A stretch of 64,000 nt of DNA from Paenibacillus profundus (GTDB lineage Bacteria > Bacillota > Bacilli > Paenibacillales > Paenibacillaceae), in assembly GCF_021369635.1 (NCBI RefSeq), contig NZ_JAJNBZ010000020.1:1-64000 (forward strand). The letters run 5' to 3'. A model generated the notes under the pieces. It searched no databases. It was not told the origin of the DNA and saw only the letters and a list, made by a program, of their open reading frames with translations. Of this stretch, positions 1-8,309 are shown in pieces (the stretch's first letter is position 1; each line of letters begins with the position of its first letter). A program made the translations under genes and the position numbers.

Positions 1-54
1 AGCACCTGACTTTTAATCAGGGTGTCGAAGGTTCGAGTCCTTCATGGCTCACCA
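1..54 (+). tRNA. tRNA-Lys (TTT), 3' part
   Basis: The window opens inside a tRNA. The anticodon arm CTGACTTTTAATCAG carries anticodon TTT (Lys). The T arm GAAGGTTCGAGTCCTTC follows, then the acceptor strand ATGGCTC, discriminator A and an encoded CCA at 52-54. The 5' part lies outside the window. Confidence 0.93.
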
Positions 55-189
55 GAACATACAAACCAAGTCTGTGTTTTTAACGCAGATTTTTTTTTGT
101 TTTCCTCCGTTTTTACTTCCAATATTGAAAGAATCGTGCAATCTCAATCTATGTTTCTCCATTCTGTCCGTTGTTATTATGAAAATAAT

Positions 190-225
190 AAGAACCGGAG
201 GCATACCCTTCCGGTTCTTTATTTA
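190..225. terminator. Bidirectional hairpin terminator between tRNA-Lys and the AraC gene
   Basis: A perfect 10-bp stem, AAGAACCGGA (190-199) with TCCGGTTCTT (210-219), has a 10-nt loop and is followed by TTTATTT on the + strand. The minus-strand reading is also U-rich. It can end transcripts from the tRNA on the left and from the AraC gene on the right. Confidence 0.75.
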
Positions 226-253
226 TTGTTGGCAGCAGTTCACTCCGCGTACT

Positions 254-1126
254 TCACCAGCGTTCCACATCGTTGTGCCCTTTCCCCATACGATAGGCCG
301 ACGGACTCACACCGTACACGGAAGCGAATTGATTCGAAAAATAATGAATGGAGTCGTACCCGAGCAAGAGGGCAATTTCCGTAATGGATTGACGGCTTTC
401 CATCAAGAGGACAGCGGCTTTCTTCATGCGCGAGCGCAGGACGTACGCCTTGGGCGACATTCCGGTCTCTTGCTTGAACAAGCGGTAGAACTGAGACTTC
501 TCCAGCCCGCACTGCTCGCACCAGCGGTCATGCGTATAGCGGCGCTCTGGTTGCTCGTCCATCTGCTGCAGCACCCTTGCGATGCGGTAATCTATTGGAT
601 AATCCGCTGAAGTAACATCGCTCCACTGCAGCAGCCAAGCATAGAAGCAGGCGGAGACGGCTTGGGATGTATATTTGCCGTTACGATTATAGACCGCGAG
701 GGTATGCTTGATGAGCTCAATGAGATGCGGATATGGGCGCAGCGACATGCACGTCGGTATTGATTCCAATTCAGGACAGGGCTCGGTCGCCGTCAGCCAC
801 AGGGGATTAAAATCATCCCATTCATAGGCAAAGGTTGGTTGTTTCGGTTTCGGCACACTCCATAAATCACAGTATATATTGCATGCATCCATCGTTTCGC
901 TCGGAGTATGCTCGAAGAAATGCCACTCTCCAGGACGGACGAAGATTAAAGTACCGCTGGAGACGGCATAGCGCTGATCGTTCACCAGCATATGTCCATG
1001 CCCTTCCGTGAACAGATGAAACGCATAGCTGTAACCTCTACGTCGCTGTTCTTCTGGAGCTCCCCGATAATTGTACATATGAGCGGCCCGGATATGAGGA
1101 AGTGTGTCCGCAAGTGATTTCATCAT
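254..1126 (-). CDS. AraC-family transcriptional regulator with cupin sensor domain
   Basis: A 290-residue DNA-binding regulator. The N-terminal half, about residues 15-110, looks like an AraC ligand-binding cupin (motif GHGHMLVNDQRY, then FVRPGEWHFFEH). The last 100 residues carry two helix-turn-helix motifs: CGLEKSQFYRLFKQETGMSP, then ITEIALLLGYDSIHYFSNQF with the usual ending GVSPSAYR. The start at 1126 follows a strong GAGGAGG site. The gene is divergent from the glycosyl hydrolase gene at 1242, a layout typical of sugar-responsive AraC activators that control the neighbouring enzyme. The effector cannot be read from sequence. Family assignment is firm; the regulatory target is inference. 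Confidence 0.93.
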   Translation of the reverse strand: MMKSLADTLPHIRAAHMYNYRGAPEEQRRRGYSYAFHLFTEGHGHMLVNDQRYAVSSGTLIFVRPGEWHFFEHTPSETMDACNIYCDLWSVPKPKQPTFAYEWDDFNPLWLTATEPCPELESIPTCMSLRPYPHLIELIKHTLAVYNRNGKYTSQAVSACFYAWLLQWSDVTSADYPIDYRIARVLQQMDEQPERRYTHDRWCEQCGLEKSQFYRLFKQETGMSPKAYVLRSRMKKAAVLLMESRQSITEIALLLGYDSIHYFSNQFASVYGVSPSAYRMGKGHNDVERW

Positions 1127-1149
1127 TTTTCCTCCTCGATGATCGGAAT

Positions 1150-1178
1150 ATTGTATAAACGAAAGGAAGCTATCTTAA
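1150..1178 (-). promoter_or_regulatory. Candidate promoter of the AraC gene
   Basis: On the minus strand TTAAGA, 17 nt, then TACAAT lies about 25 bp before the start codon of the AraC gene. The -10 is good and the -35 moderate. The same 115-bp intergenic region must also hold the promoter of the divergent gene at 1242, for which I see only TACAAT at 1201-1206 without a good -35, as expected for an activator-dependent promoter. Confidence 0.4.
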
Positions 1179-1241
1179 ATACGAAACGTTACGTAAATGA
1201 TACAATGATTCCATAAAAATGTCATGCGTAGGAGGAATATC

Positions 1242-3218
1242 ATGCGTTTTAGACAAGTACATCTCGATTTTCACACTTCGGAACATGTTCCCCATATCGG
1301 GAGAAAATTTTCTAAAAGTAATTTTCAGGAGATGCTCCGTGTTGGTCATGTCGACTCGATTACCATCTTTGCAAAATGCCATCACGGGTGGGCTTATTTT
1401 CCATCTGAAACGAACGAAATGCACCCGGAGCTCGACTATGACCTGCTTGGGGCGCAAATTGAAGCTGCACATGAAATCGGCGTCAACGTACCGGTCTACT
1501 TATCCGTAGGCTTGGATGAAAGATTGGCATGGCAATACTCCCAATGGCTGATCCGCAGTGAGGAAGATCGCACGAATTGGGTCGACTCCTTCATGAAGCC
1601 GGGCTATCATCAATTTTGCTTGAACACGCCGTATCTCGATATCGTCATTAAACAAATTCAAGAGGTTGTGCGCAAATATGATGCGGACGGCATTTTCTTA
1701 GATATTGTCGGTGAACGGACGTGCTATTGCCCAACCTGTCTGAAGCAAATGCAGGAAGATGGCTTGAATCCGCGCAACAAGGAACACGTTATCGAAAATG
1801 GGCGCCGTATTTATGCCAACTATACGAAGCGTGTGCGCGATGCCATCGACGAAATCAAACCTGGTCTGCCTGTGTTCCATAATGCAGGGCACATTCATCA
1901 GGGACGCCGCGATTTAATGAATATGAATACACACCTTGAATTGGAATCACTTCCGACCGGGGGCTGGGGATACGATCACTTCCCGTTATCAGCACGTTAT
2001 GCGCAGCCTATCGGAATGGATTTCCTCGGGATGACCGGTAAATTCCATACGTTCTGGGGCGAGTTCGGCGGATACAAGCATCCGAATGCGCTGCGGTACG
2101 AAACATCGTTGAACCTGGCTCATGGCGCTCGCTGTTCGATTGGCGACCAGCTTCATCCGGAAGGTGAGATGGATAAGGCGACATATGAGCTGATCGGCAA
2201 AGCCTACGCGGAAGTGGAGCAAAAAGAAGCATGGTGCGTAGACACGGTCAATCTTGCAGACGTTGCGTTGCTTACGGTTGAAGCGGCAGGTGTACAGCAG
2301 GATAGTGGTGCGATGTATTCCGGAAAAATCGATATGGGTGCCGGGCGTATGCTGCTGGAAGGCAAAATCCTGTTCGATGTGGTTGATTTGAAGTCCGATT
2401 GGAGCCCTTACCGCGTGCTCATTTTGCCGGATGCGATCGTCATGGCAGAGCAGGTGCGCGAGAAGGTGGAAGCGTTTATTGCTGCGGGCGGTAAAGTGCT
2501 CGCAACAGGACGCTCTGGCTTGAACGAGGAGATGACGAACAACCTGCTGCCGTTAGGTTTTAAAGACACAGGCGTCAATCCGTTCCGTCCGGATTATTTC
2601 CGTCCGGCGTTCGAATTGCCGAACCTCGGTGAGGCTGCTTACATTATGTACGGCGAAGGCCGTCGTATTGAGCTGACAGACGGCACGGAGCTTGGACGCC
2701 GTGAAGATCCGTACTTTAACAGACAAGCTTTCCGTTTTTGCTCTCACCAGCATACACCGACTTCCGAACAATATGGCGGTCCGGGAATGGTAGAGACGAA
2801 GCACGGAATTTATATAGCTTGGAATGTATTTGAAGATTATGCGACAAAGGGAAGCCTTGTATTAAGAGAAATGGTAGTCTATGCTCTGCGCCGCTTGCTG
2901 GGAGATCAAATTTCCTTGAAGACGACACTGCCGGCTCAAGGCGTAACGACGCTGCAGCATCAAGCGCAAGAGAAGCGTTTTATCCATCATCTCCTGTATG
3001 CTTCCCCGGTGAAACGTGGCGAGCGTGTAGAAATTATCGAAGATATTATTCCGCTCCACAACATTGAAGTAGAGGTACAGCTGCCACAGCAGCAGGTGAA
3101 GCGAGTCTATTTGGCGCCACAGATGACGGAGATCGACTATGAAGCGACTGCACGCGGTATCCGCTATGTTGTTCCTCAATTGGAATGTCATCAAATGGTC
3201 GTTCTGGAGTATAATTAG
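1242..3218 (+). CDS. Predicted glycosyl hydrolase, GHL6-like with beta-galactosidase trimerisation-type domain
   Basis: A 658-residue cytoplasmic protein without a signal peptide. The N-terminal region (MRFRQVHLDFHTSEHVPHIG, then DSITIFAKCHHGWAYFPS) matches what I know of the hypothetical glycosyl hydrolase 6 TIM-barrel family. The stretch DGIFLDIVGERTCYCPTC carries a likely acidic catalytic residue and a CxCxxC cluster. From about residue 340 a Rossmann-like domain resembles the beta-galactosidase trimerisation domain (VLILPDAIVMAEQVREKVEA). Start chosen at 1242 because GGAGG at 1231-1235 is 6 nt upstream; the in-frame ATG at 1224 has no site. Substrate is unknown; fucoside or galactoside cleavage is conceivable. 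The divergent AraC regulator suggests a sugar-use locus. Confidence 0.75.
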   Translation: MRFRQVHLDFHTSEHVPHIGRKFSKSNFQEMLRVGHVDSITIFAKCHHGWAYFPSETNEMHPELDYDLLGAQIEAAHEIGVNVPVYLSVGLDERLAWQYSQWLIRSEEDRTNWVDSFMKPGYHQFCLNTPYLDIVIKQIQEVVRKYDADGIFLDIVGERTCYCPTCLKQMQEDGLNPRNKEHVIENGRRIYANYTKRVRDAIDEIKPGLPVFHNAGHIHQGRRDLMNMNTHLELESLPTGGWGYDHFPLSARYAQPIGMDFLGMTGKFHTFWGEFGGYKHPNALRYETSLNLAHGARCSIGDQLHPEGEMDKATYELIGKAYAEVEQKEAWCVDTVNLADVALLTVEAAGVQQDSGAMYSGKIDMGAGRMLLEGKILFDVVDLKSDWSPYRVLILPDAIVMAEQVREKVEAFIAAGGKVLATGRSGLNEEMTNNLLPLGFKDTGVNPFRPDYFRPAFELPNLGEAAYIMYGEGRRIELTDGTELGRREDPYFNRQAFRFCSHQHTPTSEQYGGPGMVETKHGIYIAWNVFEDYATKGSLVLREMVVYALRRLLGDQISLKTTLPAQGVTTLQHQAQEKRFIHHLLYASPVKRGERVEIIEDIIPLHNIEVEVQLPQQQVKRVYLAPQMTEIDYEATARGIRYVVPQLECHQMVVLEYN

Positions 3219-3326
3219 CTCGTACCATTCATAGAGGCAAGCGGCCGCATCGAAATGCGTGTTCACGACCTTTTGAAGGGGACATAAGCAAGAAGACACC
3301 TTGGGAATGACGAGGGAGGAACGAAC

Positions 3327-4346
3327 GTGGTTGACTTGGGAAAAGTGTTAGTAGAAGAGTTTCGGGGAGACTGGTTGGAATGCGCGTATACGGGCCATGT
3401 GGCAGGCGTCAATGAGCACGGGGAAACGTTGTTTCATGTCGGCGACGAAGGCTATGTGAGCTTTATGCGCTCTTCTTCCAAGCCGGTACAGGCTCTACCT
3501 GCGATATTGGCGGGGGTTCCAGAGCATTACGGCTTAAGCGATGAAGAAATCGTACTGATGACAGCCTCTCACCGCGCTCAGAAGTTCCATGTTGATGCAC
3601 TTGAGTCTTTTATGAAAAAGACGGGAATTACAGAAGACAAGTTCGTATGCAAACCTACTTATCCGCTGAACAGTGCCGCCAAGGATGAGCGGATCGCGCA
3701 TGGCGAGCCACCGCGCTACTTGTATCACAATTGTTCAGGCAAGCATTTGGGCGTGCTGGCCTTGTGCAAAATGATGGGCTGGCCGGAGCACAATTATGCG
3801 GAGCCGGATCATCCGGTACAGCAGCACGTATTGAAATTGATGTCGCAATTGTCGGATATGCCTGCGGATCAAATTAAGTTGGGTACGGACGGCTGCGGAT
3901 TTCCCGTGTATGCCATACCTATTCGCAACATCGCACTCTTATATTTACGCCTTGCCTGTCCGGATCTGATTGCGGATGAAGCAGTGCGCAACGCCGTTAT
4001 TCGATTGACGACTTTGATGAACAAATACCCATTCTACGTGTCAGGTACAGAGTTAATCTGCCCAACGCTCTTACAAGATGACAACATTGTCGCGAAAGGC
4101 GGAGCTAAAGGGATTTACTGCTTCGGGCTGCGCAAACAGAGAATGGGGATCGCATTCAAAGTGATGGACGGTTCGGAGGACCAGTGGCCGCTCATAGTCG
4201 CTCATATATTAACAGAAATTCAGTATCCGAATGCGGAAACGATCGAGCGTTTGAAGCGATTGAGTCCTGCGGAGACGAAGAACGACAACGATAGAGTCGT
4301 CGGATATCGCGAGCCTAAGTTTCAATTACAATGGGATAAAAAATAA
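3327..4346 (+). CDS. Asparaginase II-family L-asparaginase
   Basis: A 339-residue protein of the asparaginase family typified by the Rhizobium etli enzyme, expected to hydrolyse L-asparagine to aspartate and ammonia in the cytoplasm. Family motifs are intact: RSSSKPVQALP near residue 48, NCSGKHLG in the middle, and GTDGCGFPVY, which contain the Ser/Lys and Cys/Lys/Asp residues described for that enzyme. GTG start at 3327, preceded by GGGAGGA. It lies 108 nt after the hydrolase gene and ends before a hairpin at 4362. It may be co-transcribed with the hydrolase, but no pathway link is visible. Confidence 0.88.
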   Translation: MVDLGKVLVEEFRGDWLECAYTGHVAGVNEHGETLFHVGDEGYVSFMRSSSKPVQALPAILAGVPEHYGLSDEEIVLMTASHRAQKFHVDALESFMKKTGITEDKFVCKPTYPLNSAAKDERIAHGEPPRYLYHNCSGKHLGVLALCKMMGWPEHNYAEPDHPVQQHVLKLMSQLSDMPADQIKLGTDGCGFPVYAIPIRNIALLYLRLACPDLIADEAVRNAVIRLTTLMNKYPFYVSGTELICPTLLQDDNIVAKGGAKGIYCFGLRKQRMGIAFKVMDGSEDQWPLIVAHILTEIQYPNAETIERLKRLSPAETKNDNDRVVGYREPKFQLQWDKK

Positions 4347-4361
4347 GATAAAAGTATCGGA

Positions 4362-4409
4362 AAGCCTGTTTTAGAAGTTGTTTAGTCAGCTTCAAATCAG
4401 GCTTTTTCC
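4362..4409 (+). terminator. Terminator after the asparaginase gene
   Basis: AAAGCCTG (4362-4369) pairs with CAGGCTTT (4400-4407), enclosing an inner GAAG/CTTC stem, and runs into TTTTT. Confidence 0.6.
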
Positions 4410-4479
4410 ATCTATATGCGGTTATTTTCAAATATAAGGAACAAGAAAAAAATACCACAAAGTTTTATAAAAAAAAGAT

Positions 4480-4508
4480 TTGCAATTCAATATTCAGTCT
4501 GATATATT
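4480..4508 (+). promoter_or_regulatory. Sigma-A promoter of the tRNA cluster
   Basis: TTGCAA (4480-4485), 17-nt spacer, TATATT (4503-4508), about 65 bp before the first tRNA. The preceding sequence is A/T-rich, like an UP element. Confidence 0.65.
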
Positions 4509-4573
4509 AGTAAATGTCCTCGCTAAAATGACATGTAACGCTAGGATGCAATACAATTTTAGCTAATGAATAT

Positions 4574-4648
4574 GCGGACATAGCTCAGTGGTAGAGTATC
4601 GCCTTGCCAAGGCGAGGGTCGCGGGTTCGAATCCCGTTGTCCGCTCCA
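4574..4648 (+). tRNA. tRNA-Gly (GCC)
   Basis: Acceptor arms GCGGACA and TGTCCGC pair fully. The anticodon arm CGCCTTGCCAAGGCG gives anticodon GCC. The T arm is GCGGGTTCGAATCCCGT, and CCA is encoded. First of four tandem tRNAs. Confidence 0.96.
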
Positions 4649-4654
4649 GAATAT

Positions 4655-4731
4655 GCGCCCTTAGCTCAGCTGGATAGAGCGTTTGACTACGAATCAAAAG
4701 GCCGGGAGTTCGAATCTCTCAGGGCGCGCCA
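4655..4731 (+). tRNA. tRNA-Arg (ACG)
   Basis: Acceptor arms GCGCCCT and AGGGCGC pair. The anticodon arm TTTGACTACGAATCAAA gives ACG, which is deaminated to ICG by TadA in bacteria. CCA is encoded at 4729-4731. Confidence 0.96.
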
Positions 4732-4746
4732 TATATAACTTCATAA

Positions 4747-4828
4747 GCCGGTGTGGCGGAATGGCAGACGCGCGCGACTCAAAATCGTGAGGGAAACCGT
4801 GGAGGTTCGAGTCCTCTCACCGGCACCA
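4747..4828 (+). tRNA. tRNA-Leu (CAA)
   Basis: Acceptor GCCGGTG pairs with CACCGGC. The anticodon stem CGCGA/TCGTG encloses loop CTCAAAA, giving CAA. An enlarged variable arm makes it 82 nt, as expected for a class II tRNA-Leu. CCA is encoded. Confidence 0.95.
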
Positions 4829-4837
4829 TAAGATGTT

Positions 4838-4914
4838 CGGGACGTAGCTCAGCTTGGTAGAGCACTTGGTTTGGGACCAAGGGGTCGCATGTTCAAATCG
4901 TGTCGTCCCGACCA
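4838..4914 (+). tRNA. tRNA-Pro (TGG)
   Basis: Acceptor CGGGACG pairs with CGTCCCG. The anticodon arm TTGGTTTGGGACCAA gives TGG. The encoded CCA is at 4912-4914. Last tRNA of the cluster. Confidence 0.96.
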
Positions 4915-4925
4915 CTAACATGAAG

Positions 4926-4955
4926 AACCGTCGGTTATATGCCGGCGGTTTTTGC
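4926..4955 (+). terminator. Terminator of the tRNA cluster
   Basis: AACCGTCGG (4926-4934) pairs with CCGGCGGTT (4942-4950) with one G-U pair, followed by TTTTTG. It sits 11 bp after tRNA-Pro. Confidence 0.8.
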
Positions 4956-5122
4956 ATTTTATTTTGTGTATTCGATTACTCTTCGCATAATTCGGCATAG
5001 ACTACTTCTTGACTAGGTTGCATCCTCTATTCATATCCGTCTTTTCAGTTCGTTTACATTCCTTTTTTTTCTATACATCTTCCAGTGTGGTCACTAGGGT
5101 TCCATATTTTTTTGCACTGCGT

Positions 5123-5148
5123 TGAACGATTGAACCGCCTTGTTCGTA
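5123..5148 (+). promoter_or_regulatory. ECF-type promoter upstream of sigY
   Basis: TGAACG (5123-5128), exactly 16 nt, then CGTA (5145-5148). This closely fits the TGAAC...CGT architecture of Bacillus ECF sigma promoters and lies 52 bp before the sigma gene. Autoregulation of the sigY operon is known in B. subtilis; that this site is used is inference. Confidence 0.6.
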
Positions 5149-5200
5149 TTAATTGCGACTGCAGTCATTAGAACATAAATTATAAGGAGCGTGAGAGTAA

Positions 5201-5710
5201 TTGACCGAACAGGATACCATTGATCGTGCTCAAGCGGGTGATACGGCTGCGCTCGCGCTCCTTTTGCAGCAGCATTACACATTTGTGCGCAGCTATGTGC
5301 TGAAGCTAACTATGAATCCAACATTGACGGATGATATTGTGCAGGACACGATGTTGAAAAGCATGGAAAAGTTACATTTGTATAACGGCGCATCCAAGTT
5401 TTCGTCTTGGCTTATTACGATCGCCACTCGAATCTATGTGGATCTAACGAGGCGACAGAAGGTGGAGAAGCGCTGGCAAGAACAGGCGATACGATCTCTC
5501 CGATACCAGATGGAGGCTCATAACGAAGAATGGACGGATATGATTGATTCATTAGGCAAGCTTCCGCCGGAGCAGCGCGCCGCAATCTTATTAAAGCATT
5601 ATTACGGCTATACCTATCCGGAAATAGCGGAAATGCTCAATTGTAGCGAAGGCACTGCAAAATCCCGCGTATTTTACGGCATCGAGCACATTCGAAAGGA
5701 GCTGAAATAA
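5201..5710 (+). CDS. sigY: ECF RNA polymerase sigma factor, SigY-like
   Basis: A 169-residue ECF sigma factor. Region 2 covers about residues 20-90 (core-binding DDIVQDTMLKSMEKL, then FSSWLITIATRIYVDLTRR). Region 4 covers about 115-168 with the helix-turn-helix YGYTYPEIAEMLNCSEGTAK. TTG start at 5201, with AAGGAG at 5184-5189. The gene heads a tight six-gene cluster whose order matches the B. subtilis sigY-yxlC-yxlD-yxlE-yxlF-yxlG operon, which is the main reason for the SigY call. It probably transcribes its own operon from the ECF-type promoter at 5123. The inducing signal is unknown. Confidence 0.85.
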   Translation: MTEQDTIDRAQAGDTAALALLLQQHYTFVRSYVLKLTMNPTLTDDIVQDTMLKSMEKLHLYNGASKFSSWLITIATRIYVDLTRRQKVEKRWQEQAIRSLRYQMEAHNEEWTDMIDSLGKLPPEQRAAILLKHYYGYTYPEIAEMLNCSEGTAKSRVFYGIEHIRKELK

Positions 5711-5712
5711 AC

Positions 5713-6060
5713 ATGGAGCATAAGAAATTGCCGGAGACCGAAGAAGAATGGTCAGCTATGCTCAAGGAACAATGGACCAAGCTGGATGTGTATAGCGAAC
5801 AGAAGCCCGTGCCAAGTCAGACGTTTCTTATCGGAATGTTAACGGAACACAAGCAAAGGCAGAAGCGCGCGTTATGGCGCGAATTAAGTGTCCTGTGGCT
5901 GGCAGCTGCAGTTATGCTGCTTGGCGGATTTACATTGGCAGTGACCGATATCTCCGTATATGTAATGATGCAGCTAGTGTTATTTGTCGGCATCCTAGGG
6001 GGATTGCTCATGCGAGGATATGTGATGAAAAGACGCAGAAGAGGTGCGCGTCATGAATAA
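5713..6060 (+). CDS. yxlC: YxlC-like anti-sigma-Y membrane protein
   Basis: A 115-residue protein with a soluble charged N-terminal half and two membrane segments, about residues 58-78 and 82-100, ending in a very basic tail (KRRRRG). It lies 2 nt after the sigma gene, the position of YxlC, which in B. subtilis holds SigY inactive. Sequence alone would not identify it; the call rests on size, topology and operon position. It should bind the sigma factor from the inner face of the membrane. Confidence 0.68.
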   Translation: MEHKKLPETEEEWSAMLKEQWTKLDVYSEQKPVPSQTFLIGMLTEHKQRQKRALWRELSVLWLAAAVMLLGGFTLAVTDISVYVMMQLVLFVGILGGLLMRGYVMKRRRRGARHE

Positions 6061-6286
6061 TCTGAATTCAATTCCGTTGTGGGCATTGTTCCTGTTGGGA
6101 GCTATATTGGTGACGCAGGGGACGTGGCTTTTTCTGCATGCCCGTAGGCACGGCTATTATCCGTGGTTATGGGCCTTGTGGGGCTTCCTTAGCTTTCCGC
6201 TGCCATCCCTAGTGTACGTGCTCTTTGTAGCTCAGCCATGGAGAAGGACAATACCTAAGAACAGACATACGGATGATAGCGAATAA
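6053..6286 (+). CDS. yxlD: YxlD-like small membrane protein
   Basis: A 77-residue protein beginning MNNLNSIPLWALF with two hydrophobic segments, about 6-25 and 34-57. The ATG at 6053 lies 7 nt after GAGGT and overlaps the end of yxlC by 8 nt, implying translational coupling; an in-frame GTG at 6044 lacks a site. By position it corresponds to YxlD, reported with YxlE to restrain SigY activity in B. subtilis. Function here is by analogy only. Confidence 0.65.
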   Translation: MNNLNSIPLWALFLLGAILVTQGTWLFLHARRHGYYPWLWALWGFLSFPLPSLVYVLFVAQPWRRTIPKNRHTDDSE

Positions 6287-6315
6287 CTTACTTTATGGAA
6301 TAGAGGGGATAACGA

Positions 6316-6522
6316 ATGGAGATGGCTTGGGCGGATATTCCTTGGAATATCATTATGCCGCTTATCGTTGTGCAGCTCATCTTGATGGTAGTTGCTCTGG
6401 TATCGCTGAACAAGACAGAATGGACCAACGGGCCGAAATGGCTGTGGCTTATCATTATTATCGTGTTAAATATTCCGGGTTGCATCGCTTATTTCTTAAT
6501 AGGCAGAAAGGAGAGAAGATGA
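6316..6522 (+). CDS. yxlE: YxlE-like protein, phospholipase D-nuclease N-terminal domain
   Basis: A 68-residue protein with two membrane helices, about 8-30 and 42-62, and the PLDc_N family pattern WxxI near the start and PGCIAYFLIGR near the end. Start ATG 6316 follows GAGGGGA. Its stop overlaps the start of yxlF (ATGA). It is the third small membrane protein of the operon, and YxlE is part of SigY control in B. subtilis. Confidence 0.68.
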   Translation: MEMAWADIPWNIIMPLIVVQLILMVVALVSLNKTEWTNGPKWLWLIIIIVLNIPGCIAYFLIGRKERR

Positions 6523-7439
6523 GCCAGTTCATTATTACACAATTGAGCAAGCAGTATGGCAATCATAAGGCGGTGGATGCCGTTAACTTTACGATACAAA
6601 GCGGAAGCTGCACGGCCCTTCTCGGTCCGAACGGGGCGGGAAAGACGACGACGCTGCACATGCTGACAGGAGTGACCAAGCCAAGCTCCGGGACAGTCGC
6701 GATGGTCGATGGGGCGGGACGGGAACATCGCGGGGATCTGAGACGCTGGATCGGATTTATGCCGCAGTCGCCCAGCTTTCATTATTGGATGACAGGCCGG
6801 GAGTGGCTGCAAATGATGGCTGAATTAACAGGCAGCAGCAAGCGTCAAGCTCGTGTAACGGCGGATGAATGGATGAAGACTGTCGGTCTGGAGCATGCGG
6901 GGCAGCGCAGCATTGGCGGATATTCCGGAGGTATGAAACAGCGACTCGGCTTGGCGCAAGCTATGATCGCGCGTCCGGAGCTGCTAGTGCTTGACGAACC
7001 GGTGTCTGCGCTCGACCCGATCGGCAGGCGTGAGGTCATGGCATTGCTGGAATCGTTGAAGCGGCGAACGACGATTCTATTCTCCACTCATGTGCTGCAC
7101 GATGCCGAGGACTTATGTGATGAGCTGATTATTATGAAGCAAGGTAAAGTATTGATGCAGGGCAAATGGGATGAGCTTCGTAAACAATCGGAATCACCGT
7201 TATTTACGATTGAAGTGGAGCATACGGCGGCAGCTCTTGCTTGGCTGCGAGAGTTAGCCGATATGCCGCTCGTAAAGGAAGCGAGTGTACGCTCCGCACG
7301 AGCGGAGCTAGTCGTGAGCGATCACGATGCCGCAAGGGAATTTCTGTTGAAGCAGATTCGCGAACGCAGAATACCGCTTGTACGATTCGAGGCCGGCGTG
7401 ACAACCTTAGAACAGCTATTTATGAAGGCGGTGAAGTGA
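6519..7439 (+). CDS. yxlF: ABC transporter ATP-binding protein, YxlF-like
   Basis: A 306-residue ATPase subunit. Walker A is GPNGAGKTTT near residue 35, the signature YSGGMKQRLGLAQAM about residue 135, Walker B LLVLDEP, the D-loop SALDPIGR and the switch histidine STHVLHDAED. Start at 6519, preceded by AAAGGAGAGA and overlapping yxlE; upstream in-frame codons run through yxlE and are not coding. It pairs with the permease that follows to form an export-type transporter of the drug or antibiotic class. Substrate unknown. Confidence 0.9.
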   Translation: MSQFIITQLSKQYGNHKAVDAVNFTIQSGSCTALLGPNGAGKTTTLHMLTGVTKPSSGTVAMVDGAGREHRGDLRRWIGFMPQSPSFHYWMTGREWLQMMAELTGSSKRQARVTADEWMKTVGLEHAGQRSIGGYSGGMKQRLGLAQAMIARPELLVLDEPVSALDPIGRREVMALLESLKRRTTILFSTHVLHDAEDLCDELIIMKQGKVLMQGKWDELRKQSESPLFTIEVEHTAAALAWLRELADMPLVKEASVRSARAELVVSDHDAAREFLLKQIRERRIPLVRFEAGVTTLEQLFMKAVK

Positions 7440-8233
7440 TGAAGGCATGGTCCGTCCTTTACCGGAAAGAATGCACGGAGATGCTGCGTAATTATAAATG
7501 GATTTGGGTGCCGCTAGTATTTGCTGTCTTAGGTATTGCTCAGCCTGTCACGATGAAGTTTATGCCCGATATACTATCGATGGCAGGAAGCTTGCCGGAA
7601 GGCACGATTCTGCAGATCCCGACACCTATGGCAGGAGAGGTGCTCGGCCAGACCCTGAGTCAATTTAACACGGTTGGAGTACTTGTACTTGTGCTTGCAT
7701 TGATGGGGTGTGTATCGGGAGAAGTGAAGTCGGGAGCGGCTGCCGCACTGTTGACCAAGCCGATCTCCCATGTTAGCTATATGATGGCCAAATGGGCAGG
7801 AGCCATCTCCTTGACGATTCCGTCAGTCCTGCTTGGTTATTTATGCTCATGGTATTACACGGAACAGCTGATCGGACATGTGGATATATTAAATGGCGCG
7901 ACAGCAGCCTGCCTTGCACTAGGCTGGTTCATATGGATCTCCAGCTTAACCGTAGCTATGAGCGCGCTGATTAATAATGCGGGCGGTTCAGCCTTTGCAG
8001 CGCTTGCTGCCGCTATGTTGACGAGTATTCTAGCGGGCCTGCTTCCGGCGTCAAGCGGATGGATGCCTTCCAAGCTGCTGCAGGGAGCCCAACTGATGCT
8101 GATGAATATTGAACTGCCATTCCCATGGCCAATTGCGGCTATGACAACTCTGCTTCTTATGGCAGCCTTTATGGCCACAGCTGTTATTCGCAACGCCCGG
8201 CGCGGCACGTGGCTGCCGGCGTCGCACGAATAA
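7439..8233 (+). CDS. yxlG: ABC transporter permease, YxlG-like
   Basis: A 264-residue integral membrane protein beginning MKAWSVLYRKECTEMLRNYK, with about six hydrophobic segments. Typical ABC-2 permease organisation includes a large loop after the first helix and the cytoplasmic stretch LLTKPISHVSYMMAKW. The ATG at 7439 overlaps the yxlF stop by one base (TGATG). It is the last gene of the sigY operon and partner of the ATPase encoded just before. Confidence 0.82.
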   Translation: MKAWSVLYRKECTEMLRNYKWIWVPLVFAVLGIAQPVTMKFMPDILSMAGSLPEGTILQIPTPMAGEVLGQTLSQFNTVGVLVLVLALMGCVSGEVKSGAAAALLTKPISHVSYMMAKWAGAISLTIPSVLLGYLCSWYYTEQLIGHVDILNGATAACLALGWFIWISSLTVAMSALINNAGGSAFAALAAAMLTSILAGLLPASSGWMPSKLLQGAQLMLMNIELPFPWPIAAMTTLLLMAAFMATAVIRNARRGTWLPASHE

Positions 8234-8309
8234 ATGAAATGAGACAAGCAAGTATAGACATCCCCTTCATTTGGCCAAACTAAGAAAAAAAGAGTAAGAG
8301 GGGATTGTT

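Noticed and set aside
3259-3290. Possible seventh copy of the dispersed repeat (GTGTTCACGACCTTTTGAAGG)
   Set aside because: Matches too few positions of either repeat end to separate from chance. A similar stub at 30465 was also set aside.
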